From Gammaproteobacteria bacterium MOLA455 (lineage in GTDB: Bacteria; Pseudomonadota; Gammaproteobacteria; Pseudomonadales; Porticoccaceae), in NCBI GenBank assembly GCA_000511875.1, contig AZIN01000004.1, positions 248,001-312,000 on the forward strand: a stretch of DNA of 64,000 nucleotides, read 5' to 3'. Shown here piece after piece: positions 18,247 to 26,952 of the stretch (the first letter of the stretch is position 1; each line of letters begins with the position of its first letter). The position numbers and the translations under genes were made by a program. The notes below the pieces were generated by a model that was not told where the DNA came from, did not search any database, and was given only the letters and a program-made list of their open reading frames with translations.

Positions 18247-19695
18247 ATGAACGAAGCATTATTCGCAGAACCCGCAGCCAGTCAGCCACTGCCCCATTCG
18301 ATTGAGGCAGAGCAGGCCGTGCTCGGCGGTTTGATGCTAAAAAATGATGCGTTTGATGCTGCTGCGACAGTGTTATCTGACACAGATTTTTACAGCCAAG
18401 ACCATCAGCTTATTTTTAATGCGATGGCGAGACTGGCGGAAGCGGGTCAGCCCTTTGACCCCATCACCCTCAGTGAATCCCTGCAAAACAGCAATGAGTT
18501 AGCCAGCATTGGCGGCGCCGAGTATCTTGTAGATCTCGCCAGCAGCACGCCGAGCTCGGCCAATATTCAAGCCTATACCCAGATTGTTCTCGAGCGCTCG
18601 ATTGTCCGCCAGTTGATTGGCGCGGCCAGTGAGACTGTGCGCAAAGGTTACAATCCGCTGGGCTGGGATAGTGGACAGTTGCTCGCGGAAGCTGAGAGTC
18701 GACTCCAGGAAATTATTGAAAACCGGCCGAAAAAGGGCGGGTTTAAAGAAGTCAATGCCTTGCTCAAAGAGGCGGTTGAACGCCTTGATGAGCTGTTTAA
18801 AAATGACGCTGATATCACTGGTATGGGCACTGGCTTTAAAGATCTCGATGAGATGACCTCCGGTTGGCAGAAGTCTGATCTGGTGATTGTCGCAGGACGA
18901 CCGTCCATGGGTAAGACCGCCTTTGCCATGAATATGGTCGAGTATGCGACCTTAAACCAAGATCGTCCGGTACTGGTGTTCTCTCTCGAGATGCCAGCTA
19001 GCCAGCTGATTATTCGACTGCTGTCGTCTATTGGTAAGATTGATCAGACGCGCATGCGTTCCGGTAATCTCACCGAAGACGATTGGCCGCGCCTCAGTAG
19101 CGCCGCTCAGCGTCTTAAAGATCGCCCGCTATTTATTGATGACACATCTGGTATCACACCGCTGGGAATGCGTAACCAAATTAAGCAGTTCACTCGCGAG
19201 CGAGTCGAGCAGCTGCGCCAGGAATGGCACCAGGAACATGGTCCCGATACGCCGGCGGATACAGAGGCTCTCTACGCCCGAGCTCAGCCGGGGTTGATTA
19301 TGGTGGATTATCTGCAGTTGATGAGCGGCAATAATCCGGCGGATGGTCGGGTGCAGGAGATCTCGCAGATCTCTCGCGAATTGAAAAACCTCGCTCGAGA
19401 ATATGAATGCCCAATGATTGCACTCTCTCAGTTGAGTCGTAATCTGGAGCAGCGTCCGAACAAGCGTCCGATTAACTCTGACCTGAGAGAATCCGGTGCC
19501 ATTGAGCAGGATGCCGACGTCATTGTGTTTCTCTATCGCGATGAGGTTTACAACGAAGACAGTCCCGACAAGGGCAGCGCCGAGATCATTATCGGTAAAC
19601 AGCGAAATGGCCCTATTGGTACCTGCCGGTTAGCCTTTCTGGGTAAGTACACGCGCTTCGAAAATCTTGCTGGCGACTACTTCACCGAAAACTAA
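18247..19695 (+). CDS. dnaB: Replicative DNA helicase DnaB
   Basis: This hexameric 5'-3' helicase unwinds DNA at the fork and recruits primase. The N-terminal domain starts at PLPHSIEAEQAVLGGLML. The RecA-like domain carries Walker A GRPSMGKT (217-224), Walker B LIMVDYLQLM (about 349-358) and the arginine-finger region near the C-terminus (IIIGKQRNGPIGT). The protein is 482 aa, longer than E. coli DnaB (471). The extra length lies in an Arg/Glu/Gln-rich insertion of about 25 residues (roughly 319-345) directly before Walker B. It stands after the ribosomal operon, the standard place. Confidence 0.95.
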   Translation: MNEALFAEPAASQPLPHSIEAEQAVLGGLMLKNDAFDAAATVLSDTDFYSQDHQLIFNAMARLAEAGQPFDPITLSESLQNSNELASIGGAEYLVDLASSTPSSANIQAYTQIVLERSIVRQLIGAASETVRKGYNPLGWDSGQLLAEAESRLQEIIENRPKKGGFKEVNALLKEAVERLDELFKNDADITGMGTGFKDLDEMTSGWQKSDLVIVAGRPSMGKTAFAMNMVEYATLNQDRPVLVFSLEMPASQLIIRLLSSIGKIDQTRMRSGNLTEDDWPRLSSAAQRLKDRPLFIDDTSGITPLGMRNQIKQFTRERVEQLRQEWHQEHGPDTPADTEALYARAQPGLIMVDYLQLMSGNNPADGRVQEISQISRELKNLAREYECPMIALSQLSRNLEQRPNKRPINSDLRESGAIEQDADVIVFLYRDEVYNEDSPDKGSAEIIIGKQRNGPIGTCRLAFLGKYTRFENLAGDYFTEN

Positions 19696-19730
19696 ATGTC
19701 TACAAACTGGCTTCCACAGGGTAATCGATC

Positions 19731-20582
19731 ATGAGAATCTTCCACACCGTTAGTGGTCTTCGAGACGCGTTGACTGTGCATCGCCGTGAAGGGTTGCGGA
19801 TTGGCTTTGTGCCAACCATGGGTAACCTTCATCAGGGTCATCTGGCGCTGGTAGGGCAGGCCCGCGAGAGTTGCGATATCGTAGTCTGTTCGATCTTTGT
19901 CAACGCCCTGCAGTTTGGCCTCAATGAAGATTGGGACAAGTATCCGCGTACCTATCAGGAAGACTGCGACAAGCTCACTGTAGCCGGTTGTGACTACCTC
20001 TTTCATCCTGATGATACTGAGATGTACCCCAATGGCCTCGATACTCAGAGCCGGGTTATCTGCCCGACGATGACCGACGTACTCTGTGGCGCAAGCCGCC
20101 CTGGTCACTTTGAGGGTGTCACCACAGTGGTCTCAAAGCTGTTTAATATAGTGCAGCCGGATGAAGCCATTTTTGGGATCAAAGATTATCAGCAGCTAGC
20201 AGTGATTCGCCGCATGGCGGAGGATCTTTGTATGCCAGTACAAATTACTGCAGCGCCGATTCATCGCGAAGCCGACGGCTTGGCTATGAGTTCACGCAAT
20301 AGCTATATCACTGAGGAGGAACGCCCCAAGGTGGTGGTGTTAAAAGACAGTCTTGAATGGATTGCACAGCAGGTTAAAGAGGGCGCGCGGAATTTCCGCG
20401 AGTTAGAGATATTAGCCGCTAAACGTATAGCCAGTGCAGGTTTTAAGACTGATTATATTACCCTGAGCAATAGCAAAACTCTGGATCCGGCGGCGGAAGA
20501 CGATCTGGAAATTACTATTCTCGGTGCTATCTTTACTGAGTCGGCGCGACTGATTGATAATCTCAGTATTCGTCTCGACTAA
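19731..20582 (+). CDS. panC: Pantothenate synthetase
   Basis: PanC condenses pantoate with beta-alanine using ATP, the last step to vitamin B5. The 283-aa protein shows the ATP-binding [14 protein letters not shown] (HIGH-like) near residue 28, [23 protein letters not shown], the [15 protein letters not shown] segment and the KMSKS-like MSSRNSYI. It is followed 48 bp later by panD, which provides the beta-alanine. panB, often the third member of the cluster, is not adjacent; dnaB lies upstream instead. Confidence 0.95.
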   Translation: MRIFHTVSGLRDALTVHRREGLRIGFVPTMGNLHQGHLALVGQARESCDIVVCSIFVNALQFGLNEDWDKYPRTYQEDCDKLTVAGCDYLFHPDDTEMYPNGLDTQSRVICPTMTDVLCGASRPGHFEGVTTVVSKLFNIVQPDEAIFGIKDYQQLAVIRRMAEDLCMPVQITAAPIHREADGLAMSSRNSYITEEERPKVVVLKDSLEWIAQQVKEGARNFRELEILAAKRIASAGFKTDYITLSNSKTLDPAAEDDLEITILGAIFTESARLIDNLSIRLD

Positions 20583-20630
20583 GGCCTGCGGAACAGTCGT
20601 TTAATCAAGCAAATTATTGAGGAGCAATTG

Positions 20631-21014
20631 ATGCTGTCTACTTATCTGAAGGCCAAGTTACACATGGGGTCTATCACCCAAGCGGAACTCTGGTACGACG
20701 GTTCCTGTGCCATAGATGCGGATTTGCTCGCGCTCTCTGGTATGCGCGAGTTCGAACAGATAGATATTTACAATATTACCAACGGTGAACGCCTTACCAC
20801 CTATGTGATTGTCGCCGAGGCGGGATCTGGAATTATTTCCATGAACGGTGCTGCGGCGCGCAAGTGTCAGGTTGGCGATCGAATTATTATTGCCAGCTAC
20901 GGCCAGTTTTCCGATCAGGAGGCCGCTGAGCACAAACCTAAGTTGGTCTATCTCAATCAGGATAATTCTGTTGAGCGCAGTGCTAATACGATCCCGGTGC
21001 AGTTGGCGGAATAG
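20631..21014 (+). CDS. panD: Aspartate 1-decarboxylase (pyruvoyl-dependent)
   Basis: PanD decarboxylates aspartate to beta-alanine for pantothenate. The 127-aa proenzyme cleaves itself between Gly24 and Ser25 (YDGSCAID), turning Ser25 into the pyruvoyl group. The site is intact. [10 protein letters not shown] and [20 protein letters not shown] are family hallmarks. The start is ATG 20631, set by GAGGAG at 20619-20624; a TTG three bases upstream is less likely. Confidence 0.95.
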   Translation: MLSTYLKAKLHMGSITQAELWYDGSCAIDADLLALSGMREFEQIDIYNITNGERLTTYVIVAEAGSGIISMNGAAARKCQVGDRIIIASYGQFSDQEAAEHKPKLVYLNQDNSVERSANTIPVQLAE

Positions 21015-21025
21015 TCGATAAATTT

Positions 21026-21046
21026 AGCGCCCTTTTCTCGGGCGCT
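21026..21046 (+). terminator. Hairpin after panD, possible terminator
   Basis: AGCGCCC (21026-21032) and GGGCGCT (21040-21046) form a perfect 7-bp stem with a T-rich loop, but the downstream TAAC lacks a proper T-run. Confidence 0.35.
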
Positions 21047-21065
21047 TAACAACAGTCTAAAGTCG

Positions 21066-21110
21066 TCTCTACCAAAGTGCTCTCTACCAAAGTGCTCTCT
21101 ACCAAAGTGC
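21066..21110. repeat. Perfect 15-bp tandem repeat, three copies
   Basis: TCTCTACCAAAGTGC occurs at 21066-21080, 21081-21095 and 21096-21110 without a mismatch. It lies between the convergent panD and amidohydrolase genes, ending 8 bp before the latter's stop codon. Confidence 0.95.
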
Positions 21111-21118
21111 TCTGGTTG

Positions 21119-22792
21119 TTATCTCTCTGCTTTAAACACCCGCTTACCAGCCAGCCAGGTTTCTAATACCTGAGTTTTCCATAAATCCTCCGCGGCAATA
21201 TGGTAGATATCCTGATCAAGCAGTATAAAGTCCGCCCACTTTCCCGGTGTTAGTCCACCCAACTCATCTTCCTGATGGGCTGCCCATGCGGCATCGATAC
21301 TAAAGCTGCGCATGGTCTCTTCGATGGTCATGGCCTCTTCGGCAATCCAGCCACCCTCAGGTTGATTGGCTTTATTCTGTCTGGTTACCGCGGCGTGAAT
21401 ACCATCGAAAGGGGCGGCTAATTCAACTGGGAAGTCAGAGCCTGAAACTACGCGACTGCCCTGTTTGAGAAAGCTGCGCCAGGCATAGGCACCTTTTAAA
21501 CGCTCGGGCCCAATTCTGTCTTCGGCCATATTCATATCGCTAGTGGCGTGAGTCGGCTGCATTGAGGGAATAACATCGAGACTCTTAAAGCGTGGGATAT
21601 CACTTAGTGCGACTACCTGAGAGTGCTCGATACGGTGACGCAGATGGCGGCCACCGATACTGTTATAGGTATATTCGATTTCATCCAGGGCGATGCGGTT
21701 GCCTTTGTCGCCGATGGCATGAATGGCCAGCTGAAACTCGTTTGCTATAGCGAGACTAAATAACGTGCGCAGTTGCTCGGCACTGGTGAGCAGCAGGCCG
21801 CGGTGATCGGGGCGATCCTCATAGGGTTCCAGGAGGGCGGCGCCATGGCTGCCTAGAGCGCCGTCAGTGTAGATTTTAATACTGCGGGCGCTGTACATAT
21901 CATTGTCGCCCAGGCTGTGGCCGGCGGCGAAGATTTGCTCAAGGGCCGGATCCGTGGATGAGATCATGCCGTAGATGCGTACCTGCATGGCGCCACTATC
22001 GGCCAGTTCGCGGTACAGGGCGTGCTCTGTGGCACTAACACCGGCATCATGGGTTGAGGTAATACCTAAACTGAGCAGATGTTTGCTCACAGCATCCAGC
22101 GCGACGGTAATCTCGTCAGTGCTTGGGCTGGGAATCGCTTGATCGATCAGGTTCATGGCGTTGTCGATAAACAGGCCGGTTGGGTTGCCGTCGGCATCGC
22201 GGAGAATTTCGCCGCCGGCGGGTGAGACGCTGTCGCTATTAATACCTGCGGCTTCCATGGCGGCACTGTTGGCCCAGCCAGCGTGACCATCGACTCGAGT
22301 CAACCACACTGGACGGTCGTCAATAAATTGATCCAGCAGTGCGGCGCTGGGGAATTGTTGATCTGGCCACAATACTTGATTCCAACCGCGACCTTTAATC
22401 CACTGCAGTTGAGGTTGTTGAGCGGCGTAGCTGGCGACTGTTTGAGCGGCTTGCTGAGCGGATTCTTGGCCGCGGACATCAACACTTAACAGGGTGAAGC
22501 CGAGGCCTGAGATATGGCCGTGGGCGTCAATAATGCCAGGAATCAGTGTTTTTCCCTGACCATCGACTTTATCTGCTTTGGGGTAGTCGGCTGAGAGTTC
22601 CGCATCCCCTGTGGCCAGGACTTTACCGTCTCTAATCGCCATGGCAGTGAAATTAAATAGCTCGCGCTGATTGTTAAAGCTGTAGCCCTGAACATTGTCG
22701 ATCAGTAATGTCGTCGGCTGCTCAGGTTGAGAGCAGCTGGTCAGCAGACCAACTAGTAGTCCATAGGGAAGGTATCGAGAAAGGCTGCTCAT
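21119..22792 (-). CDS. Lipoprotein amidohydrolase, YtcJ-like
   Basis: This is a metal-dependent amidohydrolase of about 557 aa from the chosen ATG at 22792. That start gives a lipoprotein signal peptide (YLPYGLLVGLLTSC, lipobox LTSC) and has GGAG 7 nt upstream; the frame extends 17 codons further without support. GIIDAHGHISGLG carries the HxH metal motif, AIHAIGDKGNR and HRIEHSQ add later His ligands, and SGSDFPVE holds the catalytic Asp. The family (amidohydrolase 3, YtcJ type) acts on varied amides; the substrate is not known. Lipid anchoring suggests work on periplasmic or external compounds. It stands apart as a single gene. Confidence 0.85.
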   Translation of the reverse strand: MSSLSRYLPYGLLVGLLTSCSQPEQPTTLLIDNVQGYSFNNQRELFNFTAMAIRDGKVLATGDAELSADYPKADKVDGQGKTLIPGIIDAHGHISGLGFTLLSVDVRGQESAQQAAQTVASYAAQQPQLQWIKGRGWNQVLWPDQQFPSAALLDQFIDDRPVWLTRVDGHAGWANSAAMEAAGINSDSVSPAGGEILRDADGNPTGLFIDNAMNLIDQAIPSPSTDEITVALDAVSKHLLSLGITSTHDAGVSATEHALYRELADSGAMQVRIYGMISSTDPALEQIFAAGHSLGDNDMYSARSIKIYTDGALGSHGAALLEPYEDRPDHRGLLLTSAEQLRTLFSLAIANEFQLAIHAIGDKGNRIALDEIEYTYNSIGGRHLRHRIEHSQVVALSDIPRFKSLDVIPSMQPTHATSDMNMAEDRIGPERLKGAYAWRSFLKQGSRVVSGSDFPVELAAPFDGIHAAVTRQNKANQPEGGWIAEEAMTIEETMRSFSIDAAWAAHQEDELGGLTPGKWADFILLDQDIYHIAAEDLWKTQVLETWLAGKRVFKAER

Positions 22793-22850
22793 CGTTAGGC
22801 TCCAGGAGATCTCTATTATTATTTTTGACCTGGGGCTAACCAAAGCTTGG

Positions 22851-23315
22851 CTAACCAGGGCACTTGTTACGGAGATAATCGCTCATCTGCTGGATTTGTG
22901 CGAGCTTTACTTCATCTGCGAGGTAGATGTATTGGCCGGTGTTGGGGTTTAGCTGTCGCACCCGGCCGGCATTTTCCAGTGCCCGGAGTTTCTGTCGGGC
23001 AGTGGCACAATTTTGCTGCTGGACTCTGTTTTGCTCTGGGGTGGGCAGCTGCGCCTGGGATGCTAGATGCTGTTCAGCTGACAGCTGCTCTTGGGTGTCA
23101 TTTGCTGTCTCTAAGGCCGGGGGCTGCGAAGGGTGCGTCTCGGCCCGATGGGAATGGATATAAATGGTTTCGGCGTGGTTGCCCGCCGGCGCCTGTTCGC
23201 TGTAATGAGTCACGCCCTGTTGGTCGACCCATTTATAGATCTGTTGAGCATCGGCTGTTGAGAACATTAGACCACCGATGCCAAGTAGCATTGCGCTCCT
23301 CAAATAGAGTCTCAT
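22851..23315 (-). CDS. Periplasmic DUF4124 domain protein
   Basis: The 154-aa product has a signal peptide (LRSAMLLGIGGLMFSTADA, cleavage likely after ADA) followed by the DUF4124 motif IYKWVDQQGVTHYSEQAP. The middle is low in complexity (Gln, Ala, Glu, Pro) and the end contains a possibly structured region with two Cys (NCATARQKL and RNKCPG) that may form a disulfide. DUF4124 proteins are common in gammaproteobacteria and of unknown function. It is followed by the amidohydrolase on the same strand and divergent from ilvI. Confidence 0.82.
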   Translation of the reverse strand: MRLYLRSAMLLGIGGLMFSTADAQQIYKWVDQQGVTHYSEQAPAGNHAETIYIHSHRAETHPSQPPALETANDTQEQLSAEQHLASQAQLPTPEQNRVQQQNCATARQKLRALENAGRVRQLNPNTGQYIYLADEVKLAQIQQMSDYLRNKCPG

Positions 23316-23427
23316 ATTGGTTTCCTTTCGCTAGTCCATTGTCATGATGGCGTTATAAGTTACATACAAAGTTTGAATATGAGTATAGATACATCTTAGG
23401 ATGGCAGGACTAGCGCTCAATTGTTCG

Positions 23428-23455
23428 TTGACTAATTGTTTAAAACTGTTAAATT
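23428..23455 (+). promoter_or_regulatory. Candidate promoter of ilvIH
   Basis: TTGACT (23428-23433), 16-bp spacer, TAAATT (23450-23455; 4 of 6). It would give a leader of about 250 nt before ilvI. Confidence 0.35.
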
Positions 23456-23516
23456 GACGAGGTTCTGATCGTATTGATACAGAAATTTTGGACACAGTAC
23501 CAGGTTGGCGTTATCC

Positions 23517-23561
23517 ATGCCGCTGGTCATCAACAGAGATAGTGCGGCTATTTATCTTTAG
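23517..23561 (+). promoter_or_regulatory. Possible ilv leader peptide
   Basis: The frame reads MPLVINRDSAAIYL and then TAG. Five of 14 residues are Leu, Val or Ile, three of them consecutive. Crossing inverted repeats follow: CACTG 23587/CAGTG 23613, CAGTC 23596/GACTG 23619 and GTAAAC 23601/GTTTAC 23626. This could be an attenuator, but the branched-chain codon run is short and no clear terminator is seen. Confidence 0.25.
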
Positions 23562-23713
23562 CCCTGAGCTCATAGACAGCCCTAAGCACTGATTGCAGTC
23601 GTAAACACGTACCAGTGTGACTGAAGTTTACCGCCTTCGCGGAATCGATCTTGATGTAACAGCCGTTTGCCGCTGAGAACCGTCCTGACACTTAACAGCG
23701 ACGAGGATTGATT

Positions 23714-25450
23714 GTGGAACTCTTATCCGGCGGTGAAATACTTATCCGCGCATTAAAAGATGCAGGTATCAAGCATGTCTGGGGTTATCCCGGCGGTGCT
23801 GCGCTGCATATCTATGACGCCCTGTATCGACAGGAAGACGTCCATCATTTGTTAGTGCGCCACGAGCAGGCTGCGGTGCATGCTGCGGATGGCTACTCGC
23901 GATCCACTGGTGAAGTGGGAACAGCCCTAGTGACCTCTGGTCCCGGTGCCACTAATGCTATCACCGGTATTGCCACCGCCTATATGGATTCGATTCCATT
24001 GGTCGTGATCTCTGGCCAGGTGCCGCTGACCAAAATTGGTCAGGATGCTTTCCAAGAGACCGATATGGTTGGTGTTTCCCGTCCTATTGTTAAGCACAGC
24101 TTTCTGGTTACGCGCACTGAAGATATAGCCGAAACCATAGCCAAAGCCTATTACATTGCCGCCACCGGTCGTCCCGGCCCAGTGGTTGTGGATATCCCTA
24201 AGGATGTCACTGATCCTAGTTACAAAGTGCCCTATGTCTATCCAGCTGAGGTTAAGATGCGTTCTTATCAGCCTACTGATAAGGGTCATCGCGGACAGAT
24301 TCGCCGTGCCGTAAAGACTCTGATTGGTGCTAAGCGTCCAGTTCTCTACACTGGCGGCGGCGTGGTTTTGGATAACGCCTCTGAACATCTTATCGCTCTG
24401 GCCAAGACGCTTAATTACCCAGTGACCAATACCTTGATGGGTTTGGGTGGCTATCCCGGCACTGACCCTCAGTATCTGGGTATGCTTGGTATGCACGGCA
24501 CCTATGAAGCTAACACAGCCATGCACCATGCGGATGTGATCTTTGCCATAGGCGCGCGCTTTGATGATCGGGTAACTAACGATCTGGAAAAGTTTTGCCC
24601 CCATGCAACCATCATTCACATAGATGTAGATCCTACGACTGTGTCGAAAAATATCGAAGCGCATATCCCCATAGTCGGCACCTGTAATTCGGTACTGCCG
24701 GAAATGTTGGCGCTTATCGAGCAGTCTGAAACCACTCCTGATACAGATGCGATTGCCGAGTGGTGGCAGCAGATTGATCAGTGGCGTGCGGACAAAGGTA
24801 TCTACACCGCCAGCCGTTACGAAGAGAGTTCGGGCAATTGCATCAAGCCTCAAGACGTTATCAAGATGCTCTACAAGATCACCGAAGGGAAGGCGATTAT
24901 CACCTCTGACGTGGGCCAGCATCAGATGTTTGCGGCGCAGTACTATCTGTTTGACAAACCACGCACCTGGATCAACTCCGGCGGTCTCGGCACCATGGGC
25001 TTCGGTTTACCCGCAGCCATGGGTTGTAAGCTTGCATTCCCGGATTGTGACGTCGCCTGTGTTACAGGTGAAGGCAGTATCCAGATGAATATTCAAGAGC
25101 TGTCCACTTGCAGTCAACACAATTTGCCGGTGAAGATCATCAATCTTAACAATGCTGCACTGGGCATGGTTCGCCAGTGGCAGGATATGAACTACAGCAG
25201 CCGCTACTCCGAGAGTGTCTATGAGAACTCCCTGCCAGACTTTGTTAAGTTGACTGAGGCCTATGGCCATGTGGGTATGAAAATTACCCATATTGATGAA
25301 CTCGAAGATAAGATGCGTGAAGCCTTTGCTATGAAAGATCGTGTGGTCTTTATGGATATAGATGTAGATCGCTCTGAGCATGTTTACCCAATGCAAATGC
25401 CCGGCGGATCCATGCGTGATCTGTGGCTAAACAAGACGGAGAGAACCTAA
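23714..25450 (+). CDS. ilvI: Acetolactate synthase large subunit
   Basis: This thiamine-diphosphate enzyme makes acetolactate and acetohydroxybutyrate, the first common step to valine, leucine and isoleucine. The start is GTG 23714 ([18 protein letters not shown]), placed 6 nt after GAGGA; a TTG at 23708 is less likely. The 578-aa protein has the catalytic Glu in [13 protein letters not shown], the [20 protein letters not shown] stretch, and the TPP motif [11 protein letters not shown], where GEG replaces the more usual GDG; pseudomonad homologues, as I recall, share this. The stop overlaps the ilvH start by one base. Confidence 0.95.
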   Translation: MELLSGGEILIRALKDAGIKHVWGYPGGAALHIYDALYRQEDVHHLLVRHEQAAVHAADGYSRSTGEVGTALVTSGPGATNAITGIATAYMDSIPLVVISGQVPLTKIGQDAFQETDMVGVSRPIVKHSFLVTRTEDIAETIAKAYYIAATGRPGPVVVDIPKDVTDPSYKVPYVYPAEVKMRSYQPTDKGHRGQIRRAVKTLIGAKRPVLYTGGGVVLDNASEHLIALAKTLNYPVTNTLMGLGGYPGTDPQYLGMLGMHGTYEANTAMHHADVIFAIGARFDDRVTNDLEKFCPHATIIHIDVDPTTVSKNIEAHIPIVGTCNSVLPEMLALIEQSETTPDTDAIAEWWQQIDQWRADKGIYTASRYEESSGNCIKPQDVIKMLYKITEGKAIITSDVGQHQMFAAQYYLFDKPRTWINSGGLGTMGFGLPAAMGCKLAFPDCDVACVTGEGSIQMNIQELSTCSQHNLPVKIINLNNAALGMVRQWQDMNYSSRYSESVYENSLPDFVKLTEAYGHVGMKITHIDELEDKMREAFAMKDRVVFMDIDVDRSEHVYPMQMPGGSMRDLWLNKTERT

Positions 25451-25944
25451 TGAAACGGATAATCTCTATTTTGATAGAAAATGAATCCGGTGCACTTTCG
25501 CGAGTAGTGGGCCTGTTTGCTCAGCGCGGTTACAATATCGACACATTGACCGTGGCACCTACAGATGACGATACGCTGTCTCGTTTAACGCTGACGACTC
25601 AGGGTGACGATCATATGGCGGAGCAGATTGTTAAGCAGCTGCACAAGTTGATCGATACGATCAAGGTGGTTGATTTAACCCAGGGCCCGCACATTGAGCG
25701 CGAGCTGATGCTGGTCAAGGTCAAAGCGAGCGAAAGTGATGTTCGCAATGAGCTGAAAAGCTGTGTAGAAATTTTCCGCGGCCATATTATTGATGTGACG
25801 CCGTATACCTATACAGTCCAGCTGGCCGGTGACAGTGAAAAGCTCGATGCCTTTATTGAGGCGGTGGGTGAAATGGGTATTATGGAAGTGGTACGCAGTG
25901 GCGTTTCCGGTATAGCCCGGGGCGATAAGTTTTTGCGCGTTTAA
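25450..25944 (+). CDS. ilvH: Acetolactate synthase small (regulatory) subunit
   Basis: The ACT-domain regulatory subunit makes the large subunit sensitive to valine. The 164-aa protein begins [20 protein letters not shown], with the family's RGYNIDTLTVAPTDD right after, and ends in the C-terminal regulatory domain (GIMEVVRSGVSGIARG). The start is ATG 25450, which shares a base with the ilvI stop; an upstream in-frame ATG lies inside ilvI. A terminator follows, so ilvIH form a two-gene operon. ilvC, often next, is not present here. Confidence 0.95.
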   Translation: MKRIISILIENESGALSRVVGLFAQRGYNIDTLTVAPTDDDTLSRLTLTTQGDDHMAEQIVKQLHKLIDTIKVVDLTQGPHIERELMLVKVKASESDVRNELKSCVEIFRGHIIDVTPYTYTVQLAGDSEKLDAFIEAVGEMGIMEVVRSGVSGIARGDKFLRV

Positions 25945-25981
25945 TCGTCGTTGATTACTGATCCAACAAACCAGTCTCTGG

Positions 25982-26016
25982 AAACGGCTCGCTAAATAGT
26001 GAGCCGTTTTAGTTTT
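25982..26016 (+). terminator. Rho-independent terminator after ilvH
   Basis: AAACGGCTC (25982-25990) pairs with GAGCCGTTT (26001-26009) around a 10-nt loop, followed by TAGTTTT. Confidence 0.75.
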
Positions 26017-26072
26017 CAGGCAGCAGGGCAATTTAATCGACAGAACTATAACAGAGTAGGTAAGGGGGCAAT

Positions 26073-26861
26073 ATGTCGGCAGCTGAGAGTCAAACTAGAG
26101 TAGTGAGTCTGGACGGCGGTATTAACTTCCGCGATATTGGCGGTTATACCAATGCTCAGGGCCGCACTGTTAAGTGGCGCAAAATTATGCGTTGCGGACA
26201 CCTGGCGCGTCTCAGCGATCGCGATTTAGATACACTTGAAGCCATCGGAGTCAGCAAGATCCATGACTTTCGTCGCACCGAAGAGCAAGAACAGTCACCG
26301 AGCTGTGCCGTGCGTGCTGAATTTATCGATGACTATCAGATTCATATCGGCGATATATCGCGCTTTTGGGAGTTTCTGTTTGGCGGCGAACTAACCGCTG
26401 ACTCCTCCCATCAGCTGGTGGTGAATTCCTACCGTTCCTGTATCGAGGCAGTGATTCCCGCGTTCAGTCGTTTTATGCGCCATATAGTCGATAACGCCGA
26501 CAGCGCCTCAGTGTTTCATTGTTCCGCAGGTAAGGATCGCACTGGTATGGCAGCGGCTTTGATTCTCTCGGCGCTGGATGTGCCGCGTCAGACTATAGTC
26601 GATGACTACATGCTCACTATCGAACATTATGATTCAGATGCCTTAATTGAAATAGTCGAGGGCCATCTGCGCAAGGCCAAGGTTGAGACCTGGGATCGCG
26701 ACTGGTTGATTCCTTACTGCTCAGTGCATCAGGACAATATAGTTGCCTTTCTCGAGGCCATTGATGAGCAGTACGGCGATGTTAAAACCTATTTGACCAG
26801 TGCTCTGGGTTTGTCTGCCGCGGATTTGGAAAAAATGCAGAGCTGCTATTTGGAAGGTTAA
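26073..26861 (+). CDS. Protein tyrosine/serine phosphatase (Y_phosphatase3 type)
   Basis: The 262-aa cytoplasmic protein carries the phosphatase P-loop HCSAGKDRTG, with nucleophile Cys150 and Arg156 in a C-x5-R motif. The N-terminal pattern DGGINFRDIGGYTNAQGRTV is the family's characteristic start (NFRDLGG). Such enzymes can act on phosphotyrosine, phosphoserine or phosphoinositides; substrate here is unknown. It sits alone between ilvIH and pssA, at the position where pseudomonads carry ilvC, with a terminator upstream and a weak ribosome site (AGGGGGC) before the ATG. Confidence 0.87.
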   Translation: MSAAESQTRVVSLDGGINFRDIGGYTNAQGRTVKWRKIMRCGHLARLSDRDLDTLEAIGVSKIHDFRRTEEQEQSPSCAVRAEFIDDYQIHIGDISRFWEFLFGGELTADSSHQLVVNSYRSCIEAVIPAFSRFMRHIVDNADSASVFHCSAGKDRTGMAAALILSALDVPRQTIVDDYMLTIEHYDSDALIEIVEGHLRKAKVETWDRDWLIPYCSVHQDNIVAFLEAIDEQYGDVKTYLTSALGLSAADLEKMQSCYLEG

Positions 26862-26952
26862 CAGCCTATAATGCCAGCTGATGAGTTGCAGAGGTTAGGC
26901 CAGTGACGGCTGCCGGTGACTATTGCGAGTAAAGATTGAGAGTAAAAATTGT

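Larger units (their letters stand above)
23316..23713. other. Long intergenic region upstream of ilvI
   Basis: These 398 bp separate the divergent DUF4124 and ilvI genes. I see a candidate ilv promoter (23428-23455), a 14-codon reading frame with Leu-Val-Ile codons (23517-23561) and alternative inverted repeats between 23587 and 23642. No longer protein-coding frame with family similarity is visible. Confidence 0.6.

Noticed and set aside
22847-23347. 166-codon plus-strand frame over the DUF4124 gene
   Set aside because: The minus-strand product has a signal peptide and DUF4124 motif; the plus-strand frame has only low-complexity Arg/Gly/Cys composition.
23401-23457. Leu-rich 18-codon frame MAGLALNCSLTNCLKLLN upstream of ilvI
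   Set aside because: It overlaps and precedes the best candidate promoter, has no ribosome site and its Leu codons are scattered, so it is unlikely to be the ilv leader.
23927-24922. 331-codon open frame on the minus strand inside ilvI
   Set aside because: It lies entirely antisense to a well-conserved enzyme gene, has no recognisable domain and its composition follows the complementary codons.
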